A DNA stretch of 64,000 bases from Jiulongibacter sp024742395 (GCA_965249455.1 OZ252236.1:310001-374000), one strand, 5' to 3'. Shown: positions 18,679-27,599, counted from the first letter of the stretch. Numbers and translations: made by a program. Notes: a model not told the origin generated them from the sequence alone.

Positions 18679-19992
18679 TTACCCCAACTTGACTATATGA
18701 TTCTTCTTTCCTTTACCTATTAATAGGTACTTATCATTAAGCAAAGAAAGTTCAGAAACAGACAGTCTTTCGTCCTGAATTTTAGTCTTGTTTACACTAA
18801 CAGCATTGCCTTTCAGGGCTCTTCTTGCCTCGCCTTTAGAATTATAGATTTCTCCGTTTGTAGTCACTGAAATTAAATCCAATAGGCTCTCACATGAAGT
18901 ATAGTCTTCTCTGGAAATCTCAGTTGTTGGTACTCCATCAAAAATGCTGGTGAACGTTTTTTCATCCAGGCTTTGAAGCATCTCTAAGGTGGCTTTTCCG
19001 TACAATACTTCAGAAGCTTTCACAGCTAACTCATACTGCTCTTCACCATGTACTCTGATGGTTACGTCTTTGGCTATGGCTTTCTGAACAATTCTCAAAT
19101 GAGGGGCTTCAGCATGTTCTGCTTCTAACTTCTCAATTTCTTCTTTGCTCAATAGAGTGAAAACCCTTATCAGTCTTTCACATACTTCGTCTGACTGATT
19201 GATCCAGAACTGGTAAAACTGGTAAGGGCTGGTCATATCAGGATCAAGCCATACATTTCCTGCCTCAGACTTCCCGAATTTCGTTCCGTCTGGCTTGGTT
19301 ACCAAGGGCGTAGTCAGGGCGTATGCAGAGTATTCTACCTCGCCTTCAGCATCAGATCCATCGTTGTTTTCTTTTCTTCTGATAAGCTCTGTCCCGGTGG
19401 TAATGTTTCCCCACTGATCAGAACCACCCATCTGTAGCTTAATACCATGATTTTTGTACAAATGGTAGAAATCGTAACCCTGAAGAAGCTGATAAGTAAA
19501 CTCTGTGTATGAAATCCCTGTAGTAATTCTGTTTTTGACAGAATCCTTAGAACTCATATAATTAATAGTCAAATACTTACCTACCTCTCTCAGAAACTGC
19601 AAGAAGCCCATTTCTTTGAACCAGTCGTAGTTGTTCACCATCACGGCAGCATTGTCACCACTTTCAAAATCAAGGAACCTGGCCAACTGAGCTTTAATCC
19701 CTTCCTGGTTTTCTCTTAATATATTTTCGTCAAGAAACTGACGTTCAGCAGATTTACCTGATGGGTCACCCACCATTCCGGTAGCACCTCCTACCAGAGC
19801 ATAGGGCTTATGCCCAGCTCTTTGGAAATGTACCAGTAACATAATAGTAGCAAGGTTTCCTATATGAAGAGATTTTGCTGTAGGGTCAAAACCTATGTAT
19901 GCAGAGGTCATTTCTTTGTCTAATTGCTCTGCTGTTCCTGGCATGGTCTGATGTAACATGCCTCTCCATTCTAATTCTTCTATGAAGTTCAT
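18679..19992 (-). CDS. tyrS: Tyrosine--tRNA ligase
   Basis: A 437-aa class I aminoacyl-tRNA synthetase that charges tRNA-Tyr. The HIGH-type motif is PTAKSLHIGNL (about residue 40), and the KMSKS-type motif is KFGKS within KPDGTKFGKSEAGNVW (about 230). The tyrosine pocket has YDFYHLYKNHGIKLQMGGSDQWGN. The C-terminal S4-like RNA-binding domain has SKGEARRALKGNAVSVN. ATG at 19992 (MNFIEELEWRGM) is preferred over the upstream ATG at 20013, which would add seven unconserved residues. It lies 45 bp downstream of the barrel gene on the same strand. Confidence 0.97.
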   Translation of the reverse strand: MNFIEELEWRGMLHQTMPGTAEQLDKEMTSAYIGFDPTAKSLHIGNLATIMLLVHFQRAGHKPYALVGGATGMVGDPSGKSAERQFLDENILRENQEGIKAQLARFLDFESGDNAAVMVNNYDWFKEMGFLQFLREVGKYLTINYMSSKDSVKNRITTGISYTEFTYQLLQGYDFYHLYKNHGIKLQMGGSDQWGNITTGTELIRRKENNDGSDAEGEVEYSAYALTTPLVTKPDGTKFGKSEAGNVWLDPDMTSPYQFYQFWINQSDEVCERLIRVFTLLSKEEIEKLEAEHAEAPHLRIVQKAIAKDVTIRVHGEEQYELAVKASEVLYGKATLEMLQSLDEKTFTSIFDGVPTTEISREDYTSCESLLDLISVTTNGEIYNSKGEARRALKGNAVSVNKTKIQDERLSVSELSLLNDKYLLIGKGKKNHIVKLG

Positions 19993-20037
19993 TCTTATCT
20001 GTAAAATGTGCACGGGCAGTAAACCCGTAGCTAAGGT

Positions 20038-20682
20038 TTATTTCTTAGGTGTTTTCAGACCGTATTTCTTCCACCATTTATAATATTCCGAGAAATTATA
20101 GGTGACAGAAACCTGAAAGGTACGGTTTCTAAAATCTAGTGGAGTGCCTTCGTTTGCCACTCTGGTATTGGTATTGCTTAAGCCATGAACGTATCTTAAG
20201 TTCAAACTAAACATAGAGAATGCATCAAGCATATCTATTCTTGCTCCGGCAATGAAAGCATTAGTAGTAGCCGCATCAGGACCATACTGTTCCACAGCAT
20301 CTTTTTTCCAACCCTGGTTTAGCGACCAGTTAAACTCCGGTCCGGCTTCTAGATAAAGGCCTTTCAAAGGAGAAACACCGAGAAGAATCGGTGTACTGAA
20401 ATATCTGTAAGTATGTTTTTCTGTTGGATCAGTAAGGTTACCTCCCTTTATTTGGTAAAGAGCCTCAGGCTGAAGGCTGAACTTACCCACGTTCAGTCTT
20501 GTAAATATCCCTGCCTGATATTGCATAATCAGTTTTGAGCTGGTTTCGCCAGGATTATCCACTATCTTTATTTTACTAGCCTGCACACCTACTTTAGGAC
20601 CAAAAACAAAAGTGCTTTGCTTCATTTGGCCAGCTGCCATAAAACTTACGAAAACACTGAATATGAGTAATTTGTATTTCAT
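20038..20682 (-). CDS. Outer-membrane beta-barrel protein (PorT-like/OMP_b-brl family)
   Basis: A 214-aa protein with a signal peptide (residues 1-18, SFMAAGQ) and alternating hydrophobic strands with barrel hairpins: FVFGPKVGVQASKIKI, MQYQAGIFTRLNVGKFSLQPEALYQIKGG, GLYLEAGPEFNW, FMFSL-type strand SMFSLNLRYVHGLS and FQVSVTYNFSEYYKWW. This pattern matches the eight-stranded OMP_b-brl_2 family of Bacteroidota. The tail after the last strand is short and basic (KKYGLKTPKK). The role is unknown. It lies downstream of the sigma/anti-sigma-like pair but is separated from it by about 200 bp and a terminator, so it is probably a separate unit. Confidence 0.85.
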   Translation of the reverse strand: MKYKLLIFSVFVSFMAAGQMKQSTFVFGPKVGVQASKIKIVDNPGETSSKLIMQYQAGIFTRLNVGKFSLQPEALYQIKGGNLTDPTEKHTYRYFSTPILLGVSPLKGLYLEAGPEFNWSLNQGWKKDAVEQYGPDAATTNAFIAGARIDMLDAFSMFSLNLRYVHGLSNTNTRVANEGTPLDFRNRTFQVSVTYNFSEYYKWWKKYGLKTPKK

Positions 20683-20842
20683 TCTTTTTTATTATCACTA
20701 ACGATAAGGTTCGCCATTTTTTTATAACGAGGGGCAAAAATACAGAAAGGGTTTTGCAGGACAAAGGTAAAGAGCAGACAGATTAGTCTGATTAACAGAT
20801 TTTAAGTAACAGAAAAGCCAGACTGAACCTCCTAAATAAATA

Positions 20843-20876
20843 GAAAGCCCGTCATGATTTCTCAAAACGGGCTTTC
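20843..20876 (-). terminator. Terminator after the barrel/anti-sigma-like gene
   Basis: Arms GAAAGCCCGT (20843-20852) and ACGGGCTTTC (20867-20876) are perfect over 10 bp with a 14-nt loop. The hairpin begins 3 bp past the stop codon at 20879 on the minus strand; the U-run is interrupted (TCTATTTATTT). Confidence 0.7.
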
Positions 20877-20878
20877 TT

Positions 20879-22387
20879 TTAATTGCCAAACTCAAACTTT
20901 AAGGAGGCATTGATACCAAAATTTTTAGTTGGTGTAAAATAGTCTGCCTGCCTGAATCTAAAATCGAAATAAGGGGTTAGCTGACCGACAAAACTCCCTT
21001 GCTGGTACTGTAAGCCCATTCCGTAGAAAAAGTTATTGAAAACCTTTGGCTCTGGCCTGGCTTCAAATCTACTGTTAATTTGTTGACCCAATGGCCCGCT
21101 CAGATAGCCTACATCCTGATAAACCGACAGGTCTAACTTAGTACCGGCAGAAATGATAAAATTAAATCTGCTCCAGGTATTAATGTAGTAATTTAAGAAG
21201 ATAGGAAGTTTTATAAAGGAGGTTTTAATCGATATATCTTCTATTAAGTCTGCCCTTTCTACCACATATTTCTCAAATTCTTTATTAAACTGCTTTCCTG
21301 TATAACGGTTAAAATCTTTAGCAAAAGGATGCTCTGTTTCAATCTGACCCGAGAAGAGTAAACCCGTATTAAAACTCAACTTATCCATTAGGAAAACCTC
21401 TGCAGCAGGCCCGTTAGCCAATACCTTGAAGCTTAAATAATCAGAGGTAAGACCCACACGCATTTTAGGAAGCTTCACTTTTTTCCTTTGCTTTTCAGGA
21501 TCAGTTCTGCTGGCGTCTTCTTCTGTTTCGGCAACTAGAGTTTCCTGATTCACAGGCTCTTCAGATTGCAACTCTTGTTTTTCTTCAGACAGCTCCTTAA
21601 CCTGACTTTCATCTAGCTCCCCGCCGGAAGTAGACAGATCTTTTTGATTCAGCTCGTTTCTGGAAGTCTGTTCATTTGCTACTTCCTCCTGATTAGCCCT
21701 ATCAGGCAAAGCGTTTCTTTCTACCTCGGCAACTGTTCTTCCCCCTGATTCACCTTGAACCAAAGCCTTTCTATTCTGCTCCACCACAATGCTTTCCCTG
21801 CCAGAAATCACCTCTTCGTTTTTATCTGAACCTGTCGAATTTGTTCTTAAAACCTCGGTATTTGTCCCTGTTGAACCTTGGTTTTTCACTACTGATTTTG
21901 CACTTGGAGAAGGAATTACTGTTTTTGAACCATTTAGCTCACTGCTATTCTCAGATTCCTCATTTAATGTACTTAAGGCTGCTTTGTAACCCTCCTTTTT
22001 CCCTTGCTCATAAGCCAGATTAATTTGCGAAGCAGGGTCTGCCACTCTTATGTACTTATTTACTTCTTTTGTAATATATACGGTGTCATTAGAAGCCGTC
22101 TTTAAGCTAAGCTCCCGGTTTAATTTTTGAACCTTTGAAATTTGTTCTTTTAAAGTAGAAATCTCACCATTCAGTAATTCTTTTTGGTTTTGATAGGTAA
22201 TTATTGAAAAAACTAAGGCTGTACTGGTTACTCCTCCAATTATCCAGCCGGCGGGGCCTTGAAAAAACTTAACATACCAAGGCTTGGGGAGTAATTGATT
22301 GAATTTCTCCCAGGCTCCCGCATCATATTTAGGAATATGATTAACGAGCTTATCCCGTATTTTTTTATCAAAATTCTCGTTAGACAT
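20879..22387 (-). CDS. Probable two-membrane-spanning anti-sigma factor with outer-membrane barrel
   Basis: A 502-aa protein with an unusual layout. Residues 1-45 are cytoplasmic (DKLVNHIPKYDAGAWEKFNQ, the short N-terminal helix typical of Bacteroidota anti-sigma factors). A single membrane helix spans 46-65. Residues 67-95 look like a coiled coil. Residues about 100-305 are a low-complexity Glu/Ser/Asn linker. Residues about 308-502 are alternating beta strands of an outer-membrane barrel (RVGLTSDYLSFKVLA, SFIKLPIFLNYYINTW, YGMGLQYQQGSFVGQL, ending LKFEFGN). There is no signal peptide other than the internal helix. The gene overlaps the ECF sigma gene by 8 bp. The arrangement matches dual membrane-spanning anti-sigma factors described, to my knowledge, in Bacteroides. 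The stimulus is unknown. Confidence 0.8.
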   Translation of the reverse strand: MSNENFDKKIRDKLVNHIPKYDAGAWEKFNQLLPKPWYVKFFQGPAGWIIGGVTSTALVFSIITYQNQKELLNGEISTLKEQISKVQKLNRELSLKTASNDTVYITKEVNKYIRVADPASQINLAYEQGKKEGYKAALSTLNEESENSSELNGSKTVIPSPSAKSVVKNQGSTGTNTEVLRTNSTGSDKNEEVISGRESIVVEQNRKALVQGESGGRTVAEVERNALPDRANQEEVANEQTSRNELNQKDLSTSGGELDESQVKELSEEKQELQSEEPVNQETLVAETEEDASRTDPEKQRKKVKLPKMRVGLTSDYLSFKVLANGPAAEVFLMDKLSFNTGLLFSGQIETEHPFAKDFNRYTGKQFNKEFEKYVVERADLIEDISIKTSFIKLPIFLNYYINTWSRFNFIISAGTKLDLSVYQDVGYLSGPLGQQINSRFEARPEPKVFNNFFYGMGLQYQQGSFVGQLTPYFDFRFRQADYFTPTKNFGINASLKFEFGN

Positions 22388-22955
22388 TTTTATAATCGTT
22401 TATGTCTGTGATGTATAATTTAATCATTTCCTGCATTTTCACTCTGGCTTTTGAAAGATTTGAACGTGATGTTCCTTCGTTAATCCCCAGCATCTTAGCT
22501 ATTTCTGCATGGCTGTATCCATCTACAACATATAGTGAAAATACAGCTCGGTATGCCGGAGGCAAATGTTGAACTAGGTCAACGATTTCTTCGGCGGAAA
22601 GTCTTTCCAGCAAATTATCATCATAAGCCAGATAGTGAATTTCATTCACATCTACCATGCTCACCCGAGAGTGATTTTTTCTGTAATAGTCAATGCAGGT
22701 TCTCACCATTACAGTTTTAAACCAAGCCTCAAAAGACTGCTCTCTGTCATACATACTGAGCTTTGAGAAGATCTTCAAGAAGCCGTCATTCACCATTTCG
22801 GTAACCTCTTCCTGATTTGATGCATACCGCATAGCCACGCTTTTACCAAAACCGTAAAAACGCTCATAGAGCTTTTTCTGGGCTGACGGTTTGTTTTTCA
22901 AACAGCCATCCAGAATCTCCTCCAGACCAGATGCTTTTTTCTTTCTCAGAAACAC
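22380..22955 (-). CDS. ECF-type RNA polymerase sigma factor
   Basis: A 191-aa sigma-70 family protein. Region 2 reads YERFYGFGKSVAMRYASN and VTEMVNDGFLKIFSKL, with AWFKTVMVRTCIDYYRK as the -10 recognition helix. Region 4 (about 125-175) has LPPAYRAVFSLYVVDGYSHAEIAKMLGINEGTSRSNLSKARVKMQE, quoted here in its key blocks YSHAEIAKMLG and EGTSRSNLSKAR. The start is GTG at 22955; no ATG is near. The 8-bp overlap with the downstream gene indicates coupled translation with its probable anti-sigma factor. Upstream (22956-23213) a 7-bp inverted repeat CGTTGCC/GGCAACG (23023-23057) flanks an A-rich stretch and may be part of the promoter control. Confidence 0.93.
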   Translation of the reverse strand: MFLRKKKASGLEEILDGCLKNKPSAQKKLYERFYGFGKSVAMRYASNQEEVTEMVNDGFLKIFSKLSMYDREQSFEAWFKTVMVRTCIDYYRKNHSRVSMVDVNEIHYLAYDDNLLERLSAEEIVDLVQHLPPAYRAVFSLYVVDGYSHAEIAKMLGINEGTSRSNLSKARVKMQEMIKLYITDINDYKNV

Positions 22956-23161
22956 GAAAAAGGATTTTTATACTTCCTAAACTCCATTTGCTATTATATA
23001 GTACGCAGAATGCTCAATTAGACGTTGCCAAACAAAAAAAATAAATACCAGGCAACGCCGCTCGGCAAAGTTAGCGTAAAGAGTAATGAAACACGGAATT
23101 GATTTTCATTTGCTACACAAAGATCAAACCAAATAGAGAAATTATGATATCACCTTTACTT

Positions 23162-23176
23162 GTAAGCCTGGCTTAC
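23162..23176. promoter_or_regulatory. 15-bp palindrome ahead of PepSY-like lipoprotein gene
   Basis: GTAAGCC-T-GGCTTAC is a perfect palindrome around a single central base, 37 bp upstream of the ATG at 23214. Its position fits an operator for a dimeric regulator; no specific regulator is recognised. Confidence 0.5.
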
Positions 23177-23213
23177 TAATAATCTATTTCAAAACACTAA
23201 TTATTTAACACTG

Positions 23214-23843
23214 ATGAAAAATTTCAAATTTGCTTTTTTACTTGCCTTCGCAGCCATTATTGGCTTAACATCATGTGACAAGTCATCTGTAGATGCCGTT
23301 GCAGACGGTGAGTCTGCCGTAATGGATATGATTTTTTTAGCAACTACTGATGACTCTACGGGTACCTTCAGAGGACATCGTGGCAAATGCAATATTACAG
23401 AAGTTGCAGCAGAAGATTTGCCCGCTACAGTTACTGACTACATAGCTGCAAACTACACCGGATCTACCATAGAGAGAGCCGGTACCAACGACGCCGGAAC
23501 TTACATTGTCAAAATTATGAAAGAAGATGGCACCTATGCCGGTCTTGCTTTTGATGCTGACGGAAATTTTCTGGCTGAAAAAACACATAAATCAAAAGGC
23601 ACTAGTGTAGCTCCAGAGGATTTACCTGCTGCGATTACAGACAACATAGACTCCGATTATGCTGGTGCCACAGTGCATAAAGCACGTTTATTTGATGATG
23701 GAACATACGCTGTTTTAATCATTCAGGCAGACGAAACGTACCTGGGTTTAGGATTTGATGCTGACGGCAACTTTGTGGCCGAATTGAGCATGAAAGACAG
23801 AAAGGGTAAAAAACACGGCCCTGGAAAAAGAATGGGTCGCTAG
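23214..23843 (+). CDS. Lipoprotein with two PepSY-like repeats
   Basis: A 209-aa lipoprotein (lipobox GLTSC, Cys21). After a short linker come two tandem repeats of about 58 residues: EDLPATVTDYIAANYTG...GTYIVKIMKEDGTYAGLAFDADGNFLAE and EDLPAAITDNIDSDYAG...GTYAVLIIQADETYLGLGFDADGNFVAE in outline. This is the PepSY-like (DUF2874-type) pattern of small periplasmic proteins in Bacteroidota. The C-terminus is a strongly basic tail (KDRKGKKHGPGKRMGR). No enzyme motif is present; a binding or inhibitor-like role is inference. The gene is monocistronic, bounded by a palindrome in front and a strong terminator behind. Confidence 0.8.
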   Translation: MKNFKFAFLLAFAAIIGLTSCDKSSVDAVADGESAVMDMIFLATTDDSTGTFRGHRGKCNITEVAAEDLPATVTDYIAANYTGSTIERAGTNDAGTYIVKIMKEDGTYAGLAFDADGNFLAEKTHKSKGTSVAPEDLPAAITDNIDSDYAGATVHKARLFDDGTYAVLIIQADETYLGLGFDADGNFVAELSMKDRKGKKHGPGKRMGR

Positions 23844-23861
23844 TTTTTCCTTTTTGTTTCT

Positions 23862-23894
23862 AAGCCAATCTTCAAACGGAGGTTGGCTTTTTTT
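23862..23894 (+). terminator. Strong terminator after PepSY-like lipoprotein gene
   Basis: A 10-bp stem (AAGCCAATCT at 23862-23871 with AGGTTGGCTT at 23880-23889, one G-U pair) is followed by a seven-T run up to 23894. Confidence 0.88.
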
Positions 23895-23915
23895 ACACCT
23901 TATTATTAGTGAAAA

Positions 23916-26678
23916 ATGAAAACAATTCTACAATACACTCTTTTTCTTTGCTTTATCTCTGGATTTTCTCTGGCTCAAACAAAAACTATCAAAGTTGAAT
24001 CAGATCATATCGATAATAAGTCGATAGCCGAAACCATTGAGTATATTCAGTGGAAATATGGTTACAAAGTTGATGTAGATTTCGGCCTGCTTCCAAAAAA
24101 GAAAGTCAATATTTGGCTGGAAAACTCAAACCTCCAGGACATTCTGGCCTATATCATCAAGGAATACAATCTTGACCTTTTGGTAACCATGAAAGGGCCA
24201 AATACTGCGGAACTTTCTTCAAAATCAGACTACATCGCCTCAAACACTATTAAAAGCACCTCTGACAGAATACCAAACAAGACTAATTTTACAATTTCAG
24301 GAATAGTTAAAGACAAGGTCTCAGGAGAAACTTTACCTTTTGCCAGCATTAGTGTGATAGGAGCTCCACAAATTAATGCCCAAACCAATGTGGATGGCTA
24401 TTACAGTCTCTTCAATGTACCCGCTGACACAGTGCTTTTAGAAATCAGTTATGTTGGTTATTTAAAAAAACAATTTAGAATAAACCCCGAAACTCCAACA
24501 AAGAACCTTCTAATAGAACTCAATGAAGATTCTCAAAATCTGGATGAAGTAATAGTGACTGCCAGCAAAACCGAAATGGTACAGGCCAATGAGGTAGTAA
24601 GTATGATCAAAATGACTCCAAAAAACATTTCAAAGCTACCGAATATTGGAGAGAAAGATCCTTTCAGAGCATTCCAATTGATGCCTGGTGTAAGTGCTTC
24701 AAACGAATCTTCTTCCGGACTTTATGTGAGAGGCGGAACACCAGACCAAACGCTCGTTTTATATGATGGCTTTACAGTGTATAATGTAGATCACCTTTTT
24801 GGCTTTTTTTCAGCATTTAACTATAATGCCATTAAAGACATTCAACTTTACAAAGGGGCCTTTGATGCTCGTTTTGGAGGACGAATATCTGCCGTGGCAG
24901 AAATAACAGGAAAAGAAGGAAACAGTAAAGAATTTAATGCTGGTGTAGATTTAAGTCTTTTAAGTGCCAATGCCTTTGTAGAAACACCCATTGGAGACAA
25001 GATAACTTTCTTAGCTGCAGCCAGAAGATCTTACAAAGGCCCTCTTTACACTAAAATATTTGACAAATTTACAGAGACTGTAGATACCCAAACGGCGGTT
25101 CAACAAGGACAGGGAGGCGTTGGTAGAGGTGGCCGTTTTGGAGGAAATCAGCTTTCTACCACTGAGCAGGCTTCCTCTTACTTTTATGACATCAATGCAA
25201 AGTTGACCTATAAGCCTTCAAAAAAGGATATCCTCTCTGTCAGCTTCTTTAATGGCACAGATAATATGGATAATTCCACTGAAACTTCACTTGGTAGTTT
25301 TGGACAATTCGCTAATATCGGGGCCGATTTAGGAAACTCGACCACAGACGTTTCTCAGTGGGGGAATACCGGAGCCAGCATGAAGTGGTCAAGACAGTGG
25401 AATACCCGACTTTATTCAAACACCCTGATCAGCTTCTCTAACTTTTATTCTGAAAGAGACAATTCGAGAATAACCTCTATAGTAAGAGAAGATTCTACTT
25501 TTACCAACAGACTGGGGCGTTTTGAAACAAATAGTTTACATGACATATCATTTAAAACAGATTGGGAGTACAGACTGGGCAAAAATCACCAACTGGAGTT
25601 TGGAGGAATGCTCACACAAAACAGTATCGCGTTTAATTATACTCAGAATGACACTACATCCATTTTAGACCGGAATGATGAGGGTTTATTGAGCTCCTTT
25701 TACATTCAGGATAGATACAAAGCCTTTCACGGCAGATTAGAATTAATTCCTGGCGTTCGCTTTAACCACTTCAGTGTAACACATAAAGTTTATACTGAAC
25801 CTCGCCTAACGTTCAATTTCAATGTTACCGAGAAACTGAAAATCAAAGGAGGAGGAGGTATTTACAATCAGTTTATTAAGCAAATTAACAGAGAGGATAT
25901 TTCACAGGGAAATAGAAACTTCTGGATTTTGGCGAATGGGGAATCACTGCCGGTAACTCAGTCGAAACATCTGGTATTAGGAGCCGCGTATGAAACAAAA
26001 AACTATTTAGTGGATATAGAGCTGTATCAAAAAAACAATACCGGTATCACAGAATACTCCTTGAGATTTGTGCCAGATATAACTGCTGGTGGAAGGCCCG
26101 GCAGTCCAGGTAGTGGAGGACTCTCTGTAGACGAGACCTTCTTTAATGGAAATGAGACCATTCAAGGTCTAGATATACTGGTCCAGAGAAAATTTGGGCA
26201 ATACACCGGCTGGTTGGGCTACACATTGGCTGAAGCTGATAGAAACATTGATGAATTCTCTGATAAACCCTATTATTCTGATCAGGATGTAAGACATCAA
26301 TTTAAGGCTATAGGAACCTACTCTGTAAAAAACTGGGACTTGGCTGCCACCTGGATTTACTCTACAGGACGACCATACACCTCTATTATTGGTGCTTATG
26401 AACTTACTCTTCTGGATGGTACTTCAAAAACATTCACAAACCCTTCTGACAAAAACGCCAATAGGTTTCCTGATTATCACAGACTTGATCTTTCTGCCAC
26501 TTATAAGTTTAAAAACGGCAGTATTGGCTTGTCTGTTTTCAATGCATACAATAGAACCAACGTATGGTTTAAAAGATTTGAAATTATAGAAGACCAGGAT
26601 ATTTCTGTTCTTCAGACTACCGATGTGACGTATTTAGGAATTACTCCAAACCTCAGCTTGAGCTTAAGAATCAAATAA
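23916..26678 (+). CDS. TonB-dependent receptor with secretin-type N-domain, paired with DUF4249
   Basis: A 920-aa outer-membrane receptor. The signal peptide is residues 1-20 (FSLAQ). Next is an STN-like region (about 30-105: IAETIEYIQWKYGYKVDVD, LQDILAYIIKEYNL), then a carboxypeptidase-regulatory-like domain (about 127-205: ISGIVKDKVSGETLPFASI). The plug (about 215-330) contains LDEVIVTASKTEM, GLYVRGGTPDQTLVLYDG and ARFGGRISAVAEITGKEG, and the barrel runs to the end. STN domains usually mean signalling to an anti-sigma factor, but here STN-like segments are also common in plain receptors and no sigma/anti-sigma gene is adjacent. Gly-rich loops occur at about 393-408 and 727-737. It is one operon with the DUF4249 gene (3-bp gap). 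The substrate is unknown. Confidence 0.93.
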   Translation: MKTILQYTLFLCFISGFSLAQTKTIKVESDHIDNKSIAETIEYIQWKYGYKVDVDFGLLPKKKVNIWLENSNLQDILAYIIKEYNLDLLVTMKGPNTAELSSKSDYIASNTIKSTSDRIPNKTNFTISGIVKDKVSGETLPFASISVIGAPQINAQTNVDGYYSLFNVPADTVLLEISYVGYLKKQFRINPETPTKNLLIELNEDSQNLDEVIVTASKTEMVQANEVVSMIKMTPKNISKLPNIGEKDPFRAFQLMPGVSASNESSSGLYVRGGTPDQTLVLYDGFTVYNVDHLFGFFSAFNYNAIKDIQLYKGAFDARFGGRISAVAEITGKEGNSKEFNAGVDLSLLSANAFVETPIGDKITFLAAARRSYKGPLYTKIFDKFTETVDTQTAVQQGQGGVGRGGRFGGNQLSTTEQASSYFYDINAKLTYKPSKKDILSVSFFNGTDNMDNSTETSLGSFGQFANIGADLGNSTTDVSQWGNTGASMKWSRQWNTRLYSNTLISFSNFYSERDNSRITSIVREDSTFTNRLGRFETNSLHDISFKTDWEYRLGKNHQLEFGGMLTQNSIAFNYTQNDTTSILDRNDEGLLSSFYIQDRYKAFHGRLELIPGVRFNHFSVTHKVYTEPRLTFNFNVTEKLKIKGGGGIYNQFIKQINREDISQGNRNFWILANGESLPVTQSKHLVLGAAYETKNYLVDIELYQKNNTGITEYSLRFVPDITAGGRPGSPGSGGLSVDETFFNGNETIQGLDILVQRKFGQYTGWLGYTLAEADRNIDEFSDKPYYSDQDVRHQFKAIGTYSVKNWDLAATWIYSTGRPYTSIIGAYELTLLDGTSKTFTNPSDKNANRFPDYHRLDLSATYKFKNGSIGLSVFNAYNRTNVWFKRFEIIEDQDISVLQTTDVTYLGITPNLSLSLRIK

Positions 26679-26681
26679 AAC

Positions 26682-27551
26682 ATGAAAAAATTATCATTAA
26701 CTCTGATTTGTTTATGTTTTGGTGCTTTCTCATGCACCGAAATTAATAATGTTATACTTCCAGGCGATAAGCCTGTAATTGAAGCCTTTTTAGCCCCTAA
26801 TCAAAAGGTAAGCATGAAAGTATTTACTGAAATCCCTTACTCTTTTGAGGACGAGGCCGGGGTTTCTACAAATATTGAGGGACTGAAGATACTAATAAGT
26901 GATGACCATGGACTCTCTTTCACTCTGAAAGATATGGGCAATGGTCTCTATGAGTCAGAGGAAACTCTGGGTGAAGTAGGAACCAGCTATTCTATGATGT
27001 TCGAATATAATGGCAGAACTATCTCAGCCAGTACCATTCTCCCCCCGAAACCTGAGGCTTTTGAGATCAGTACTGCCACTATTGAAAGAATAGAAAGGGA
27101 TTTATCAGGCGGATTCATCGGAGGTGGCGGGTTTGGCCCAGGACAAGGGGGTGGTGGCTTTCAGCAGGAAGATCAGGCTGAACTCATAATGACTTGGTCT
27201 AATACCGAAGGGGTCTATTATTTTGTGGCTGCTCAATACGCAGAAGAAAATCTTGACCCTGTAGTACAGTTCCCTGAAAACGAAAATGGTTTTATCCGCC
27301 CTCAGAGACGTTTCAATAACGAGCCAGTGCAAACCAGCACCAGTACCATGAGGCCCCAGCAATTTGAGTATTTTGGCAGGTATAATATTATACTTTACAG
27401 GCTTAATCCTGATTATGCCGCATTGTATGAAAACAATAATACCAGCACTCAAAACATCTCTACTCCTCTAAGTATTATTTCAAATGGGCTTGGCATATTC
27501 ACCGGAGTTAATGCAGATACATTAACTCTCACTGTAGGCAGGCTACAATAG
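26682..27551 (+). CDS. DUF4249 family lipoprotein, receptor partner
   Basis: A 289-aa lipoprotein (Cys18 in FGAFSC) of the DUF4249 family: PVIEAFLAPNQKVSMKVFTEIPY near the start, then a beta-sandwich part with LKILISDDHGLSFTLKDMGNGLYES and YSMMFEYNGRTISASTILPPKP. These proteins are usually encoded directly after STN-containing TonB receptors, as here, and probably act as a surface lid or binding component. A glycine-rich insert (GGFIGGGGFGPGQGGGGF, about residues 144-161) interrupts the fold and echoes the Gly-rich loops of the receptor. The gene ends just before a strong bidirectional terminator. Confidence 0.88.
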   Translation: MKKLSLTLICLCFGAFSCTEINNVILPGDKPVIEAFLAPNQKVSMKVFTEIPYSFEDEAGVSTNIEGLKILISDDHGLSFTLKDMGNGLYESEETLGEVGTSYSMMFEYNGRTISASTILPPKPEAFEISTATIERIERDLSGGFIGGGGFGPGQGGGGFQQEDQAELIMTWSNTEGVYYFVAAQYAEENLDPVVQFPENENGFIRPQRRFNNEPVQTSTSTMRPQQFEYFGRYNIILYRLNPDYAALYENNNTSTQNISTPLSIISNGLGIFTGVNADTLTLTVGRLQ

Positions 27552-27552
27552 G

Positions 27553-27589
27553 AACAAAAAGGGCTCCGAAATTCGGAGCCCTTTTTGTT
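27553..27589. terminator. Bidirectional terminator between converging genes
   Basis: AACAAAAAGGGCTCCGAA (27553-27570) pairs almost fully with TTCGGAGCCCTTTTTGTT (27572-27589). A- and T-runs at either end make it work on both strands, for DUF4249 (plus) and the GMC oxidoreductase (minus). Confidence 0.92.
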
Positions 27590-27599
27590 AAGTTTAATT

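Noticed and set aside
23916..26678. Sigma/anti-sigma-linked signalling receptor
   Set aside because: The STN-like segment suggests it, but the sigma pair at 20879-22955 is on the opposite strand, separated by another gene and a terminator, and DUF4249-linked receptors usually carry this segment without a sigma partner.
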